Assembly: GCF_009861525.1 (NCBI RefSeq)
Contig: NZ_WVHL01000002.1
Span: 1-64,000, forward strand
DNA from: Pseudomonas sp. LD120
GTDB lineage: Bacteria > Pseudomonadota > Gammaproteobacteria > Pseudomonadales > Pseudomonadaceae
DNA length: 64,000 bases
Direction: 5' to 3'
Part shown: one piece after another, positions 35,750 through 44,823 of the stretch
Layout of the letters: each line of letters begins with the position of its first letter
How positions within the stretch are numbered: the first letter of the stretch is position 1
Notes under the pieces: generated by a model
What the model was told of the DNA's origin: nothing
The model's database searches: none
The model's input: only the letters and a program-made list of their open reading frames with translations
Made by a program: the position numbers and the translations under genes

Positions 35750-37420
35750 ATGGGAGAAAAACCTATGAATGATCTACCACTCAAACCTCAGGCTGGTACC
35801 GAGGATGGTATTCCCGCGCCGACTGGCGCAGCTAATCTGATCGACACTGACTACGTCATTGGTCAAGACAACATCAAAGGCGAATTTTCATTCTCCCTCG
35901 ATATTCACGGCAAAGTATTTGTCATCTCCGCGGCCTTGATTTTGCTGTTCGTCATTCTGACGCTCGCTCTGCAAAATGAAGTTGAGCCGCTCTTCAGTTC
36001 AATTCGCCAATGGTTGACCAGTCATCTGGCCTGGTTATTCATGAGCGTGGCCAACGTGTTTGTTGTGCTGTGCCTGGCGCTGATCGTTTCACCTTTAGGC
36101 AAGGTTCGAATCGGTGGCAGAGACGCTAAACCGGATCACACTTACCTGGGTTGGTTTTCAATGCTGTTTGCCGCGGGCATGGGCATTGGCTTGATGTTCT
36201 ACGGCGTGGCCGAGCCCATGTCGCACTATTCCTCGGCCATGGGCGGCGTCAGTCTGGATGCCAATGGGGTACGTACCGACTGGGCGCCTCTGGGCGGCGC
36301 GGCCGGCGATATGAAGGGCGCGGCCGAGTTGGCGATGGCTTCGACCATTTTCCACTGGGGACTGCACCCTTGGGCCATCTATGCAATCGTCGCATTGTCC
36401 CTGGCGCTGTTCTCTTACAACAAAGGTTTACCACTTTCGATTCGCTCAGTGTTTTATCCACTGTTGGGTGAACGCGTGTGGGGATGGCCGGGCCATATCA
36501 TCGATATTCTGGCGGTATTCGCCACGCTGTTTGGATTGGCGACATCTTTAGGTATTGGTGCAGAACAAGCCGCGGCGGGTATTGAATATCTGTTCGGGAT
36601 CAAGTCCACCAACTTGAGCAAAGTTGTATTGATCATCGGTATCACGATGGTTGCGCTGTGGTCGGTACTTGCAGGTCTGGATAAAGGCGTAAAGGTTCTT
36701 TCGCAGATCAATATGGGTCTTGCGCTGTTATTGCTTGTATTCATTATCGTTGTGGGGCCGACGCTGGCGATCTTCACTGGGTTCTTCAAGAATCTGGTGG
36801 TGTATGCAGAGTATCTGCCTGCGCTGTCTAATCCCTTTGGTCGTACCGACATTCAATTCACTCAAGGCTGGACAGCGTTCTACTGGGCCTGGTGGATTAG
36901 CTGGTCGCCTTTTGTCGGGATGTTCATTGCCCGTGTCAGCCGCGGCCGCTCGGTACGAGAGTTCTTGATCTCGGTGCTTCTGGTTCCGTCGCTGGTGTCG
37001 GTGTTGTGGATGACGACCTTCGGTGGCACGGCCATTGATCAAGCGACCATGCAAGGGATCGTCGGCGTCAAGGACGCAGTACTGGAACTCAAGCTGTTCG
37101 CCATGTTGTCAGAGCTGCCGCTCAAGGAGATCACCTCGTTCCTGGGCATCATTCTGGTCATTGTGTTTTTCATCACCTCCTCGGACTCCGGTTCGTTGGT
37201 GATCGACACGATCACCGCCGGCGGCAAGGTTGACGCGCCCGTTCCGCAGCGGGTGTTCTGGGCCATTATCGAGGGTGTTATCGCGATCGCGTTGTTGCTT
37301 GGCGGCGGACTGGTTGCGCTACAGGCAATGGCGGTGTCCACCGGGTTGCCTTTTGCGTTAGTGCTGTTGCTGGGCTGCGTGTCCTTGGTCAAAGGGCTGC
37401 TCTCCGAACCCCGTTCGTGA
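35750..37420 (+). CDS. BCCT family transporter (choline/betaine/carnitine)
   Basis: The product is 556 residues with about 12 hydrophobic spans. The BCCT signature is GWTAFYWAWWISWSPFVGMF followed by IARVSRGRSVREF, and an aromatic/glycine block GMGIGLMFYGVAEPMSHY lies in the third span. This matches sodium- or proton-coupled uptake of quaternary ammonium compounds. Its short C-terminus, unlike that of BetT, suggests no long osmosensory tail. ATG 35750 is fixed by ACGGAGG six bases before. A second ATG five codons later is possible. It is a stand-alone unit closed by a strong terminator. Confidence 0.92.
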   Translation: MGEKPMNDLPLKPQAGTEDGIPAPTGAANLIDTDYVIGQDNIKGEFSFSLDIHGKVFVISAALILLFVILTLALQNEVEPLFSSIRQWLTSHLAWLFMSVANVFVVLCLALIVSPLGKVRIGGRDAKPDHTYLGWFSMLFAAGMGIGLMFYGVAEPMSHYSSAMGGVSLDANGVRTDWAPLGGAAGDMKGAAELAMASTIFHWGLHPWAIYAIVALSLALFSYNKGLPLSIRSVFYPLLGERVWGWPGHIIDILAVFATLFGLATSLGIGAEQAAAGIEYLFGIKSTNLSKVVLIIGITMVALWSVLAGLDKGVKVLSQINMGLALLLLVFIIVVGPTLAIFTGFFKNLVVYAEYLPALSNPFGRTDIQFTQGWTAFYWAWWISWSPFVGMFIARVSRGRSVREFLISVLLVPSLVSVLWMTTFGGTAIDQATMQGIVGVKDAVLELKLFAMLSELPLKEITSFLGIILVIVFFITSSDSGSLVIDTITAGGKVDAPVPQRVFWAIIEGVIAIALLLGGGLVALQAMAVSTGLPFALVLLLGCVSLVKGLLSEPRS

Positions 37421-37474
37421 TGCCCGTGCCAATAGGCCAAGTCAATCCCAAGCATGACGCGCTTGGGAGGCGGT

Positions 37475-37512
37475 AAAAAAAACCGATGCCGGTAACGGCA
37501 TCGGTTTTTTTA
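37475..37512. terminator. Bidirectional terminator
   Basis: A-run, CCGATGCCG-GTAA-CGGCATCGG, T-run. The A- and T-runs on opposite sides allow it to stop both the BCCT gene and the converging exonuclease gene. Confidence 0.95.
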
Positions 37513-37556
37513 TAGCGCCAGCGGGCATCAGCTGCGCTGTCGAAGGCGACCGCGCT

Positions 37557-38273
37557 TCAATCCCATAACTCACCGATCGGGATGTCGGGCCAGTAGTGCT
37601 TGGCGATCTGTGCCTGAAACAACTCGGCGGTGGCCAGGGCGTCGGTCAGCGCGTGGTGCGCGTGGTACGCCGGCAGGTGATAGCGGGTGCGGCTGTCGGC
37701 CAGGCGAATCGAAACCTGCGCCCGGCGCCGCAGCCGATCCAGCCAACTGCGTTTCTTGCGGTGCATTCTGGCCTCCAGCTGCATGGTGTCGATGACCGGG
37801 AACTGCAGCCCTTCGCCCAGGTGGCGGCGCAGCGCCTCATTGAGGAACTCGCGCTCGATGTTGCGGTAGTGCACGAGCATGACTTTTCCGGCCATGGCCT
37901 CCAGCAGCGGGGTCAAGACATCCGGCAGTGGCGGGGCATGCTGGATATCGCTATGGGTGATGCGGTGGAACGTCACCGACTCGGCGCTCAACTCCGACGG
38001 TGGTTTTATCACCCAGTACAAGGCTTCGCCGCAACGAATGCGCCGCAGTGAGAAGGGGATCAGGCCGATGCTGACGATGCTGTCGCTGGCTGCATTGAGC
38101 CCGGTGGTTTCCACATCCATGGCGAGCAGCTCAACCTGCTCCAGGGGCGTCTGCGCGGCAACCGCGCCGGACTGGTAGAACGAGCGCAGTTGAGGATGGC
38201 GTGTCTGGTTGGCCAGCGTCTCAAACCGGCTGGCCCAATCCGGTATGTCTGCCTTGCGCCTTGAGCCGCTCAT
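37557..38273 (-). CDS. DnaQ-like 3'-5' exonuclease (DEDDh)
   Basis: The product is 238 residues. ExoI is LLAMDVETTGLNAASDSIVS with Asp and Glu, and ExoIII-epsilon is AYHAHHALTDALATAELFQA with His and Asp, so this is the DEDDh class. It is related to the epsilon proofreading subunit but has a basic RRKKRSW...RLRRR stretch instead of a polymerase-binding tail. The start overlaps the stop of the upstream CBS/DUF294 gene (ATGA at 38270-38273), so the two are co-translated. This pairing is common in Pseudomonas. Confidence 0.88.
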   Translation of the reverse strand: MSGSRRKADIPDWASRFETLANQTRHPQLRSFYQSGAVAAQTPLEQVELLAMDVETTGLNAASDSIVSIGLIPFSLRRIRCGEALYWVIKPPSELSAESVTFHRITHSDIQHAPPLPDVLTPLLEAMAGKVMLVHYRNIEREFLNEALRRHLGEGLQFPVIDTMQLEARMHRKKRSWLDRLRRRAQVSIRLADSRTRYHLPAYHAHHALTDALATAELFQAQIAKHYWPDIPIGELWD

Positions 38274-40150
38274 TGGGAATGACGGGCTTTGCCCGGATAG
38301 CGGTAGCGCAGGAAGTTCTGCGCGTTGCTCAGCACTTGGAAGGCCTCTTTGAGGTTATGGCGTTCACTGGAAGAGAACCCTCCCGGCTCGATGTAGTTGT
38401 CCGGTGTGTTGCCTTCTTCAATGGCGTCTGCCTGATGTCGAATTCGCACCATCAATAAAAACTCCAGTGCGTAACGCAAGTGCTTCACGGCGCTGGGTTG
38501 CATGAGTTGGGTCTGGCTGATGGCGTCCAGTCGGTCGAAGGAGTTCTGCGCCGTGCTGGCGCAGGCCAGGGCGTGAATACGGATCAGGTCGGTCAAGGGC
38601 GCCGTGCCGCGACCTTTTAAGTTGATGATGCGTTTCTGGCGTCCATCGGTTTCCATCACAAAGGTGCGGAAAAACCCCAGGGGCGGTGTGCGGTTCAGGG
38701 CGTTGCGCGCCATTGCGGCGAGAAACGCAGGGTTGGCACTGGATTTTTTCGCGCAGAGTGTCTTGAGCTCTTCCACCAGTTCCAGTTGGCCGTAGACACC
38801 GTCCAGGTCGAAAAAGATCGAGCTGTTGAGCAGCGTGGCCGGATTGGGCTTTTCGATCCACTGGGTAAAATAGGCCCGCCAGACCCGCAGCGGTTGGCGC
38901 CACTGAGGGTTGGTCGCCATGATGTCGCCTTTGCAGTAGCTGTATCCGCAGGCGGCCAGGCCATCACTGACGAAGGCCGCCAGTTTCTGGAAGTAGTCAT
39001 CGTGCTGGGCCGGGTCGAACCGATCATCGAGCACCAGGGCATTGTCTTGATCGGTGACCAGCAACTGTTCGTCGCGGGCCATCGACCCCAACGCCATGAA
39101 GCAGTAGGGAATCGGCGGCGGGCCGAGTTGTTTCTCCGCCAGCTCGAGCAGGCGCTGGGTAAAGGCCCGGCCGATGCCTGAGATGGCGTTGCCGATCATG
39201 TGCGCCGTGGCGCCGTCACGCACCATCCGGATGTAGGTTCCCCGCAGGTCGCGCAGTAGCGAGCGCAGGCCCGAAACCGAGGTCTGATTGGAGATGCGGT
39301 TGACCAGGTACAAGCTGCTCTGGGACTCGTAGCGAATGATGTCCGAGAGGTTGATCAGGCCCAGGGTGCGCCCGCTGGCAACCACCGGCAGGTGGTGGAT
39401 GTTGCGCCGCAGCATGCACAGCATGGCTTCAAACACCGAGTCGTCGGCCTGGATCGACACCGGCTCGGCGGACATGATCTGCGCGATGGAGGTCGCGCTG
39501 TCGCTCAAGCCATTGGCCACCACGCGAGTGCGCAGGTCTCGGTCGGTGACGAGGCCCAGCATTTTTTGCGCCTGCCGCCCGACCGGCTCCAGCACCACGA
39601 CGCAAGACACGCTCTCGTGGGCCATGATCTGCGCGGCCTCTTGCACGCTGGTGTCGGGTTTGACCCAGACCAGTTCGCGGGAGATCAAGGCGCGGCATTT
39701 GAGTTGGGTCAGTTCACTGGCGCGGCCTTGTGCTTCGACCGCCGACTTGAGCCTGGAGTGGCCTTCCACTTCTACGAAGTCGGCGAAGCTGTCGTGTTGC
39801 GCGCACAACTCGGCGAACACATCGGCCGGGATGAAGTAGATCAGGCTGTCTTCCAGCGCTCTGGCGGGAAAACGCACGCGATTGCTGCGCAAGAGTCCCG
39901 CCTGGCCGAAGAGGTCGCCCTCGACCAGGCGATTGTAAAGCTCACCGTTGCGTCGATAGATCTCCACCGCGCCGCTGCGCACATAGTGCAAATCGTGGAT
40001 GGTGGCCCCGGCTTCGAGGATGTCGCTGCCGGCCTTGAAATAGCTGACTTCCACGCGCCGGGCAATGGCATCCAGCGATTCTTGGGGCAAGGTATCAAAG
40101 GGGGCAAATTGCTGAAGGTGGTCGCGAATCTCCTGTAACTCGATTTGCAT
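38270..40150 (-). CDS. cNMP-binding/CBS/DUF294 nucleotidyltransferase-like protein
   Basis: The product is 626 residues. Regions in order are a cyclic-nucleotide-binding-type domain (about 15-130, YFKAGSDILEAGATIHDLHY and LVEGDLFGQAGLL), two CBS domains (about 155-275, VCVVV.. and NIHHLPVVASGRTLGLINLS), and a DUF294 nucleotidyltransferase-type domain (MALGSMARDEQLLVTDQDNA). A C-terminal DUF294_C helical region follows. It probably senses nucleotide levels and may act on another protein, but its biochemical role is not settled. It is the first gene of a two-gene operon with the exonuclease. Confidence 0.88.
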   Translation of the reverse strand: MQIELQEIRDHLQQFAPFDTLPQESLDAIARRVEVSYFKAGSDILEAGATIHDLHYVRSGAVEIYRRNGELYNRLVEGDLFGQAGLLRSNRVRFPARALEDSLIYFIPADVFAELCAQHDSFADFVEVEGHSRLKSAVEAQGRASELTQLKCRALISRELVWVKPDTSVQEAAQIMAHESVSCVVVLEPVGRQAQKMLGLVTDRDLRTRVVANGLSDSATSIAQIMSAEPVSIQADDSVFEAMLCMLRRNIHHLPVVASGRTLGLINLSDIIRYESQSSLYLVNRISNQTSVSGLRSLLRDLRGTYIRMVRDGATAHMIGNAISGIGRAFTQRLLELAEKQLGPPPIPYCFMALGSMARDEQLLVTDQDNALVLDDRFDPAQHDDYFQKLAAFVSDGLAACGYSYCKGDIMATNPQWRQPLRVWRAYFTQWIEKPNPATLLNSSIFFDLDGVYGQLELVEELKTLCAKKSSANPAFLAAMARNALNRTPPLGFFRTFVMETDGRQKRIINLKGRGTAPLTDLIRIHALACASTAQNSFDRLDAISQTQLMQPSAVKHLRYALEFLLMVRIRHQADAIEEGNTPDNYIEPGGFSSSERHNLKEAFQVLSNAQNFLRYRYPGKARHSQ

Positions 40151-40314
40151 GGAACCTCGGATCTGATGAGAAAAATGGCTAAGCCTGAGTGCTTAGCCAC
40201 TTGGCCTTGAGCACGCAGCCAGCGGTATACCTGAGCATATCCAACCCCGATTTTCAATGCGCCCGGCCCGATGCGCCGGCAGCCGCCTGCCACGGCGCGC
40301 GTGACGCCACCGGC

Positions 40315-40626
40315 TCAAGGCCTTTGCGGTTTGACCGAGGTGCCGAAGGTGTTGCCCATGCGCACCCCGGTGGCCGCCGGTGTCGACAGCCCCACCTGGT
40401 TGGGCGGACGCTGGTTGACCGGCTCTTGCAGGGCTTGTTGATTGGCCTGGGCGGCCTTCGCGGCCTGCGGGTCGTTGCCCATCTGTTTGCTCAGGCACTG
40501 GTAGTCGGGGGCCTTGTAGCCGCCGACGCTGACTTCCACGCAACCTTCACGGGCTTCTTCGGCGTGCAGCCACCCGGGCAGGGCGCCCAGCAGCAACCCG
40601 GTGATGTATGGGCTTAAACGATTCAT
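40315..40626 (-). CDS. Small exported protein
   Basis: The product is 103 residues. The signal peptide is MNRLSPYITGLLLGALPGWL with cleavage likely after HA (HA|EEAREGC). The mature protein has two cysteines (EGCVEVSVGG, DYQCLSKQMG) and a proline/glutamine-rich C-terminus. AGGAGG lies six bases before the ATG. No family is recognised. It is divergent from the vreA gene. Confidence 0.72.
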   Translation of the reverse strand: MNRLSPYITGLLLGALPGWLHAEEAREGCVEVSVGGYKAPDYQCLSKQMGNDPQAAKAAQANQQALQEPVNQRPPNQVGLSTPAATGVRMGNTFGTSVKPQRP

Positions 40627-40721
40627 TCCTGCCTCCTGGCGGGCCCGCAGAACGGGGCCTTGATGCTGGCCGAGTGTAGAGCAAACCCATGACGGAAAAA
40701 GTGATGGTTTTTTTGCCGGGA

Positions 40722-40739
40722 CGGTCATACCAGGTTCAT
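40722..40739 (+). promoter_or_regulatory. Candidate PHO box before vreA
   Basis: CGGTCAT-ACCA-GGTTCAT matches the 7-4-7 layout of the PhoB site (two CTGTCAT-like repeats). The first repeat has one mismatch and the second three. It lies about 42 bp before the vreA start. PhoB control of the vre genes is known in P. aeruginosa, which makes it plausible here. Confidence 0.35.
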
Positions 40740-40780
40740 AAACTGCCCTCAGGATGACGCTTTTCAAGGATTGAGCCGTC

Positions 40781-41527
40781 GTGCAGCGAGGTAGAGCACT
40801 GGTCGGGCGCGGAACTTCACTGCACGGGGGCTTGGCCACCTGGGGGCTGGGCTTGGTGCTGCTGACGCTGCTGCCTATGGGCGGGGTCCAGGGTGCTGAC
40901 CCGGGGCCGCCTCGGGTCGATTCGCAGAGCCGGCAGGCGCTGGAGATCCCGGCGCAGAACCTGGCCGATGCGCTAGAGCGGTTCAGCCGCGCCACGGGGA
41001 TGGCGGTGCTGGTGGACCGCGAGCTGACCCAAGGCCGGCGCTCGGTGGGGGTCAACGGCCGTTACAGCGCTCGCGAGGGCTTGACCCGCTTGCTGGCGGG
41101 CACGGGCTTGATGGCCCGCTACGCGCGCAACGATGCGTTCACGCTGCAGGTGCCAGCGGCCTCCGGGCCGGTAGCGCAGCACGGTGCCCGGGCGCGTCGT
41201 GTAGCGCGGCTCAACTCCAGCTACGCCAGCGCCGTGCAGCGAGCGGTAGAGCGCAGCCTGTGCGCCTCGGCCATGACCCGGCCGGGGCGTTTTCGCGCCG
41301 TGCTGCAGCTGTGGGTCGGTGCCGACGGGGCGGTGCAATACAGTCGGCTGGTGAGTTCCACTGGTGATTGGCGCCGTGATGAGGCTCTGGTACAGCGGCT
41401 GGCGCAGACCCGGGTCGAAGCTCGCGCGCCCAGTTCGTTGCGTCAGCCGCTGACCTTACTCTTGATACCGGACACAACAGGGAAACGCATGGATTGCAGG
41501 GAATGGGAAGGAGCTTCCGGGGTATGA
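40781..41527 (+). CDS. vreA: VreA, receptor-like signalling protein
   Basis: The product is 248 residues. An N-terminal hydrophobic signal (about 13-38) is followed by an STN signalling domain (about 50-125: ALEIPAQNLADALERFSRAT, GVNGRYSAREGLTRLLAGTG). The C-terminal part (about 150-235) is TonB-C-like (LCASAMTRPGRFRAVLQLWV). It lacks the beta-barrel of TonB-dependent receptors, as in P. aeruginosa VreA, and should pass a periplasmic signal to VreR. GTG 40781 has AAGGA 11 bases upstream. Its stop overlaps the vreI start (ATGA), so the two are coupled. Confidence 0.85.
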   Translation: MQRGRALVGRGTSLHGGLATWGLGLVLLTLLPMGGVQGADPGPPRVDSQSRQALEIPAQNLADALERFSRATGMAVLVDRELTQGRRSVGVNGRYSAREGLTRLLAGTGLMARYARNDAFTLQVPAASGPVAQHGARARRVARLNSSYASAVQRAVERSLCASAMTRPGRFRAVLQLWVGADGAVQYSRLVSSTGDWRRDEALVQRLAQTRVEARAPSSLRQPLTLLLIPDTTGKRMDCREWEGASGV

Positions 41528-42069
41528 AAAGTACCGGACACAGTACGATGGTCAGGCTGTTCCTGACATCCTACGAGGACTTTCGGGTGCGCTTGCGCAG
41601 GCGCCTGGGCTCCGAGGACCTGGCCAACGACGTCCTGCATGAAACCTACCTGCGGGTCGACCGCATGGAAGAGCCGCCGAACCTGTTGCAACCCAACGCC
41701 TACCTGTATCGCATGGCCCTGAACATCGCCGCTGACCGCCGCCAGTCCGACGCCCGCCTGCTCACCGGCGATGAGGTCGAGGAACTGCTGCAAGTGGCCG
41801 ACGAGGCCCAGGACCCGTCGCGAGTGGTTGGCGGTCAGAAAGACATCCAGACCCTGCTCAAGGCCCTGTATGAGCTGCCAGCGCGGCGGCGCAAGATCTT
41901 TATCGCCGCGCGCCTGGAAGAAGCGCCACACCTGGAAATTTCCCGGCGTTTCGGCATTTCCACGCGGATGGTGGAGAAAGAAATCAAGGCCGCTCTTGGG
42001 CATTGCGCCTTGCGTCTTGAAAGAAAAGTCATTCAGCGGTTCGGTCCCGGGGCCGGAAAACCGTCCTAG
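41524..42069 (+). CDS. vreI: VreI, ECF sigma factor
   Basis: The product is 181 residues. Region 2 is RRRLGSEDLANDVLHETYLRV with NAYLYRMALNIAADRRQSD. Region 4 is LKALYELPARRRKIFIAARL with HLEISRRFGISTRMVEKEIK. This is a FecI-type iron-starvation-family sigma factor. By position after vreA and before vreR it is VreI, which in P. aeruginosa turns on the hxc and pdt genes. ATG 41524 overlaps the vreA stop. In-frame starts at 41494 (TTG) and 41503 (ATG) exist but overlap vreA more deeply. Confidence 0.9.
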   Translation: MKSTGHSTMVRLFLTSYEDFRVRLRRRLGSEDLANDVLHETYLRVDRMEEPPNLLQPNAYLYRMALNIAADRRQSDARLLTGDEVEELLQVADEAQDPSRVVGGQKDIQTLLKALYELPARRRKIFIAARLEEAPHLEISRRFGISTRMVEKEIKAALGHCALRLERKVIQRFGPGAGKPS

Positions 42070-42107
42070 AAACAGAGTCTCTGATCAATCCGTGAGTACC
42101 TGCGCGT

Positions 42108-43058
42108 TTGAATATCTTTAGCATCTCTACCCCCCGGGCCTCGGCGGACCAGCAACGGCTGAACGAAGCCCAGGACTGGCTGGTCCTCTTGACCTCGGGC
42201 CGGGCCACCGCCGCCGACGCTCAGGCTCTGCGCCAGTGGTGCGCGCAAAGTCCGCAGCACGCGGCCGCCTTCGAGCAGACCAAAGCCCTGTGGCACTGCC
42301 TGCAACCGGCCGCCGAGCAACTCGAGCATCACTCGCGGCCCCGGCCCCTGGGGCGGCGGGCCTTTTTGGGCACGGCGATCGCCGCCTCCGCCGCGCTGTT
42401 CATGGTTCACGCCAGCGTGCCGGGCGGCTTTGCCGGGCTGACCGCGGACTACGTCACCGCGGTCGGCGAACAGCGCCGAGTGGATCTGGCGGTGGGCGTC
42501 AGCCTGGAACTCAATACCCAGACCCGCATCAGCCGTCGCGACCTGGGCGCAGGGGAACAGGGCATCGAACTGTTGGAGGGCGAGGTGGAAGTCTTCAGCC
42601 AAAGCCAGCAGCCGCTCAACGTCCAGGCCGGCCAGGGCTGGCTCAGCGTTCGCCAGGCGCGCTTCAACCTGCGCAACACCCAGCAGCAGGTGTGCGTGAC
42701 CTGTATCGAGGGCAGCCTGCAAGTGCAGGTGGCCGGGCGCAGCATTCGCCTGGACAGCGGGCGCCAGCTGACCTACGACGCGCACCGCGTCGGTGAGCCG
42801 CACGCGGTGGACCCGCGCAAGGTGATTGCCTGGCGCGAGCAAGTGCTGGTGTTCGACAACGCCACCCTCGACACCGTGATCAGCGAGATCAACCGCTATC
42901 GTCCAGGGATGCTGGTGCTGCTCAATGCCGAGTTGGGCCAGCGCAAGGTCCAGGCGCGTTTCAACCTCAACCAGTTGGCGGGCGTGGCCTTGCTGATTCG
43001 CGACGCCTATGGCGCCAAATGCACCGAACTGCCCGGTGGCGTGGTGTTGCTCAGTTGA
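42108..43058 (+). CDS. vreR: VreR, anti-sigma factor (FecR family)
   Basis: The product is 316 residues. The cytoplasmic N-terminus carries the sigma-binding DUF4880-like pattern (QRLNEAQDWLVLLTSGRATA, LRQWCAQSPQHAAAFEQTKA). A single membrane span follows (FLGTAIAASAALFMVHASVP), then a periplasmic FecR domain (TAVGEQRRVDLAVGVSLELN, WLSVRQARFNLRN) and an STN-like end (FDNATLDTVISEINRYRPGM). TTG 42108 is the only start in frame before the core, and it lacks a good ribosome site. It probably relies on coupling from vreI, 38 bp upstream. Confidence 0.86.
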   Translation: MNIFSISTPRASADQQRLNEAQDWLVLLTSGRATAADAQALRQWCAQSPQHAAAFEQTKALWHCLQPAAEQLEHHSRPRPLGRRAFLGTAIAASAALFMVHASVPGGFAGLTADYVTAVGEQRRVDLAVGVSLELNTQTRISRRDLGAGEQGIELLEGEVEVFSQSQQPLNVQAGQGWLSVRQARFNLRNTQQQVCVTCIEGSLQVQVAGRSIRLDSGRQLTYDAHRVGEPHAVDPRKVIAWREQVLVFDNATLDTVISEINRYRPGMLVLLNAELGQRKVQARFNLNQLAGVALLIRDAYGAKCTELPGGVVLLS

Positions 43059-43073
43059 AAAGCCAAAGACTTA

Positions 43074-43171
43074 GCCGCAAGCCGCAAGCCGCAAGCCGCA
43101 AGCCGCAAGCCGCAAGCTTGGAGCTTGGAGCTTGGAGCTTGGAGCTTGGAGCTTGGAGCTTGAAACTTGGA
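43074..43171. repeat. Paired heptamer repeats between converging genes
   Basis: GCCGCAA is repeated six times (43074-43115), directly followed by GCTTGGA repeated six times (43116-43157) and two decayed units. The CAAGC shared by adjacent units of the first block is complementary to GCTTG of the second, so the two blocks can fold into one long imperfect hairpin with pairing every seven bases. It lies between vreR and the converging hxcW gene, where it may stop transcription. Confidence 0.9.
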
Positions 43172-43194
43172 GCGAAGACGTTTGAAGCTGCCGC

Positions 43195-43803
43195 CTACAG
43201 CGGCCCCAGCACCTGGCGGTAATGTTCGTCGCCCTGGGGCGTTTGCCGGGTCAGGCGGATCTCCAGGCCCGGGGGATTGTCCTGGCGATTGCCGCTGAGT
43301 GAGCGCCAGCCCTTGTCTTCGTCCCAGACGCGCACTTGCAGGTCGCTGACCTGGCCAAGCACGGCCACCGCTTGCGTGGGTGCCGGCAACGGATAACGGT
43401 CCCGGGGCTCGGCCACCGCGCGGTACAGGGTGTCGCCCTGGAGCCACCAGCGCACCCGCTGTAGGCCTTTTCCCGGGTGAGCGGCGCTGCGGATCAGGTC
43501 CAGGCGAAAGCCCTTGCTGTCGGAGCTGCGTACGCTCAGCGGCGCCGGGCTGTCGGCCGCCGGGCCTTCGCTGTCCCCCAGGTTCGGCTCGCGCAATTGG
43601 GTGCCGGCCCGCAGAGCCACATCGCGCTCCAGTTGGTTGAGGGCGCGCAGCAAGGCTTCGGTCTGCTCGGTGCTGGCCTTGAGATGGCTGTCGGCTCGGC
43701 TCACGCTGTCCAGGCCGCGCCAGGCAATCAGGCTGACCAGGGCCATCAGCATGATCGCCACCATCACTTCGATCAGGGTGAACCCCCGTTGCTGGCGGAT
43801 CAT
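43195..43803 (-). CDS. hxcW: Type II secretion minor pseudopilin J
   Basis: The product is 202 residues. The prepilin peptidase site is MIRQQRG|FTLIEVMVAIML, with Glu5 present. A GspJ-type globular part follows, with LERDVALRAGTQLREPNLGD, GLQRVRWWLQGDTLYRAV and PGLEIRLTRQTPQG. It forms part of the pseudopilus tip with H/I/K. Its ATG overlaps the stop of hxcU (ATGA at 43800-43803). Gene order matches PA0677 of P. aeruginosa. Confidence 0.86.
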   Translation of the reverse strand: MIRQQRGFTLIEVMVAIMLMALVSLIAWRGLDSVSRADSHLKASTEQTEALLRALNQLERDVALRAGTQLREPNLGDSEGPAADSPAPLSVRSSDSKGFRLDLIRSAAHPGKGLQRVRWWLQGDTLYRAVAEPRDRYPLPAPTQAVAVLGQVSDLQVRVWDEDKGWRSLSGNRQDNPPGLEIRLTRQTPQGDEHYRQVLGPL

Positions 43804-44261
43804 GGTGGGCTGACCAGGCGCAGTTGGCCGGCAGCGCTGCGTTCGACGCTGAGGCGGTGCTGGCCATCGGACAACACCACTTGCAGCGGAGGGTTGATCC
43901 ATTCGGCGTTCAGCACCAGGCGCTGCTTGGGCGTTATGCGCACCTGCAGCGAGGGGGTGTGCCACTGCCGTGGTCGCAGTTGTGGGTCGTGACGAAAATC
44001 ATCAAGGCCGGTGCCGCTGTCGTCGCGACGGCTGAAGGCAAAACCCTTGGCGGTGGTGTGCCAGCTGATCGGCCGGCCATCGGCGCGGGCTTCGGCCTGG
44101 GCCACTCGCAGCAATTGCACCAGGCGCTCGGCGTCCTGGCGCAAGGAGCGCAGCGGGTCGGGCTTGATGCTCAGGCCCACGGCGGCGCTGGCGATGCCGA
44201 TGATCACCAGCACCACCATCAGTTCGATCAGGGTAAAGCCCCGTTGTGTGTCCGTATGCAT
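43800..44261 (-). CDS. hxcU: Type II secretion minor pseudopilin H
   Basis: The product is 153 residues. The cleavage site is MHTDTQRG|FTLIELMVVLVIIGIA. The rest has AERLVQLLRVAQAEARADGR, which is typical of GspH, and a C-terminal beta part with LVLNAEWINPPLQVVLSDG. It is the first gene of the two-gene - strand unit with hxcW. GAGAGC before ATG 44261 is a moderate ribosome site. It is divergent from hxcP. Confidence 0.85.
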   Translation of the reverse strand: MHTDTQRGFTLIELMVVLVIIGIASAAVGLSIKPDPLRSLRQDAERLVQLLRVAQAEARADGRPISWHTTAKGFAFSRRDDSGTGLDDFRHDPQLRPRQWHTPSLQVRITPKQRLVLNAEWINPPLQVVLSDGQHRLSVERSAAGQLRLVSPP

Positions 44262-44379
44262 CGACGTGCTCTCGTTGGCGACGGCTTGAGCTTGCCCGAC
44301 GCAGATGATCGTCCTGTGAAATAAAACCGTGAGATTTGCCCTGTAGGCTGGCGGAACGGACAAACAGGAGGTCCTGCCC

Positions 44380-44820
44380 ATGCTGCGCACTGTGAAACTG
44401 TTCCCGCGTTGCGGCGCCCCGCAACTGTTGCAATGGACGGCGCTGCTGGCGGCGCTGGTCGGGGTCGTTGGCACGGCGTCGCTGCTGTTGACTCCCGCCG
44501 AGTCACACACCCCGCAGGTACCTGCGCAGATGCGCGCCGCCCGCGTGGACAACCCGGCCCTGCAGTGGTTTGCGCAGCAGACGGCGCCAGTGCAGATCAG
44601 CGTCTCTGGGGTGCTGGCCGGCGCTCGCGGCGCGGTGGCGATCCTGCAATTGAACGACGGCCCGCCGCGCAGCTTTCTGGTCGGCGAGCACCTGAGTTCG
44701 GGCGTGCGCCTGGTCGCCATCGAAGCCGATGCTGTGCTCATCGAACGTGGCGCTGAGCAGTCGCGGATCAAGGTCAGCACGCTGCCGGACGCCCCCAATC
44801 TGCCGCGCCTGACCCGCTGA
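44380..44820 (+). CDS. hxcP: Type II secretion inner-membrane protein C
   Basis: The product is 146 residues. It has one membrane span near the N-terminus (LLQWTALLAALVGVVGTASL) and a periplasmic homology region (VSGVLAGARGAVAILQLNDG, FLVGEHLSSGVRLVAIEADA). The family normally has a PDZ or coiled-coil end, which is absent here, as in short Hxc-type proteins. It links the inner-membrane platform to the secretin. AGGAGGT lies eight bases before the ATG. It converges with hxcV, with 3 bp between the stop codons. Confidence 0.82.
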   Translation: MLRTVKLFPRCGAPQLLQWTALLAALVGVVGTASLLLTPAESHTPQVPAQMRAARVDNPALQWFAQQTAPVQISVSGVLAGARGAVAILQLNDGPPRSFLVGEHLSSGVRLVAIEADAVLIERGAEQSRIKVSTLPDAPNLPRLTR

Positions 44821-44823
44821 GCC

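Noticed and set aside
43074..43171. CRISPR-like periodic array
   Set aside because: The units are 7 bp with no spacers, so this is a simple tandem repeat.
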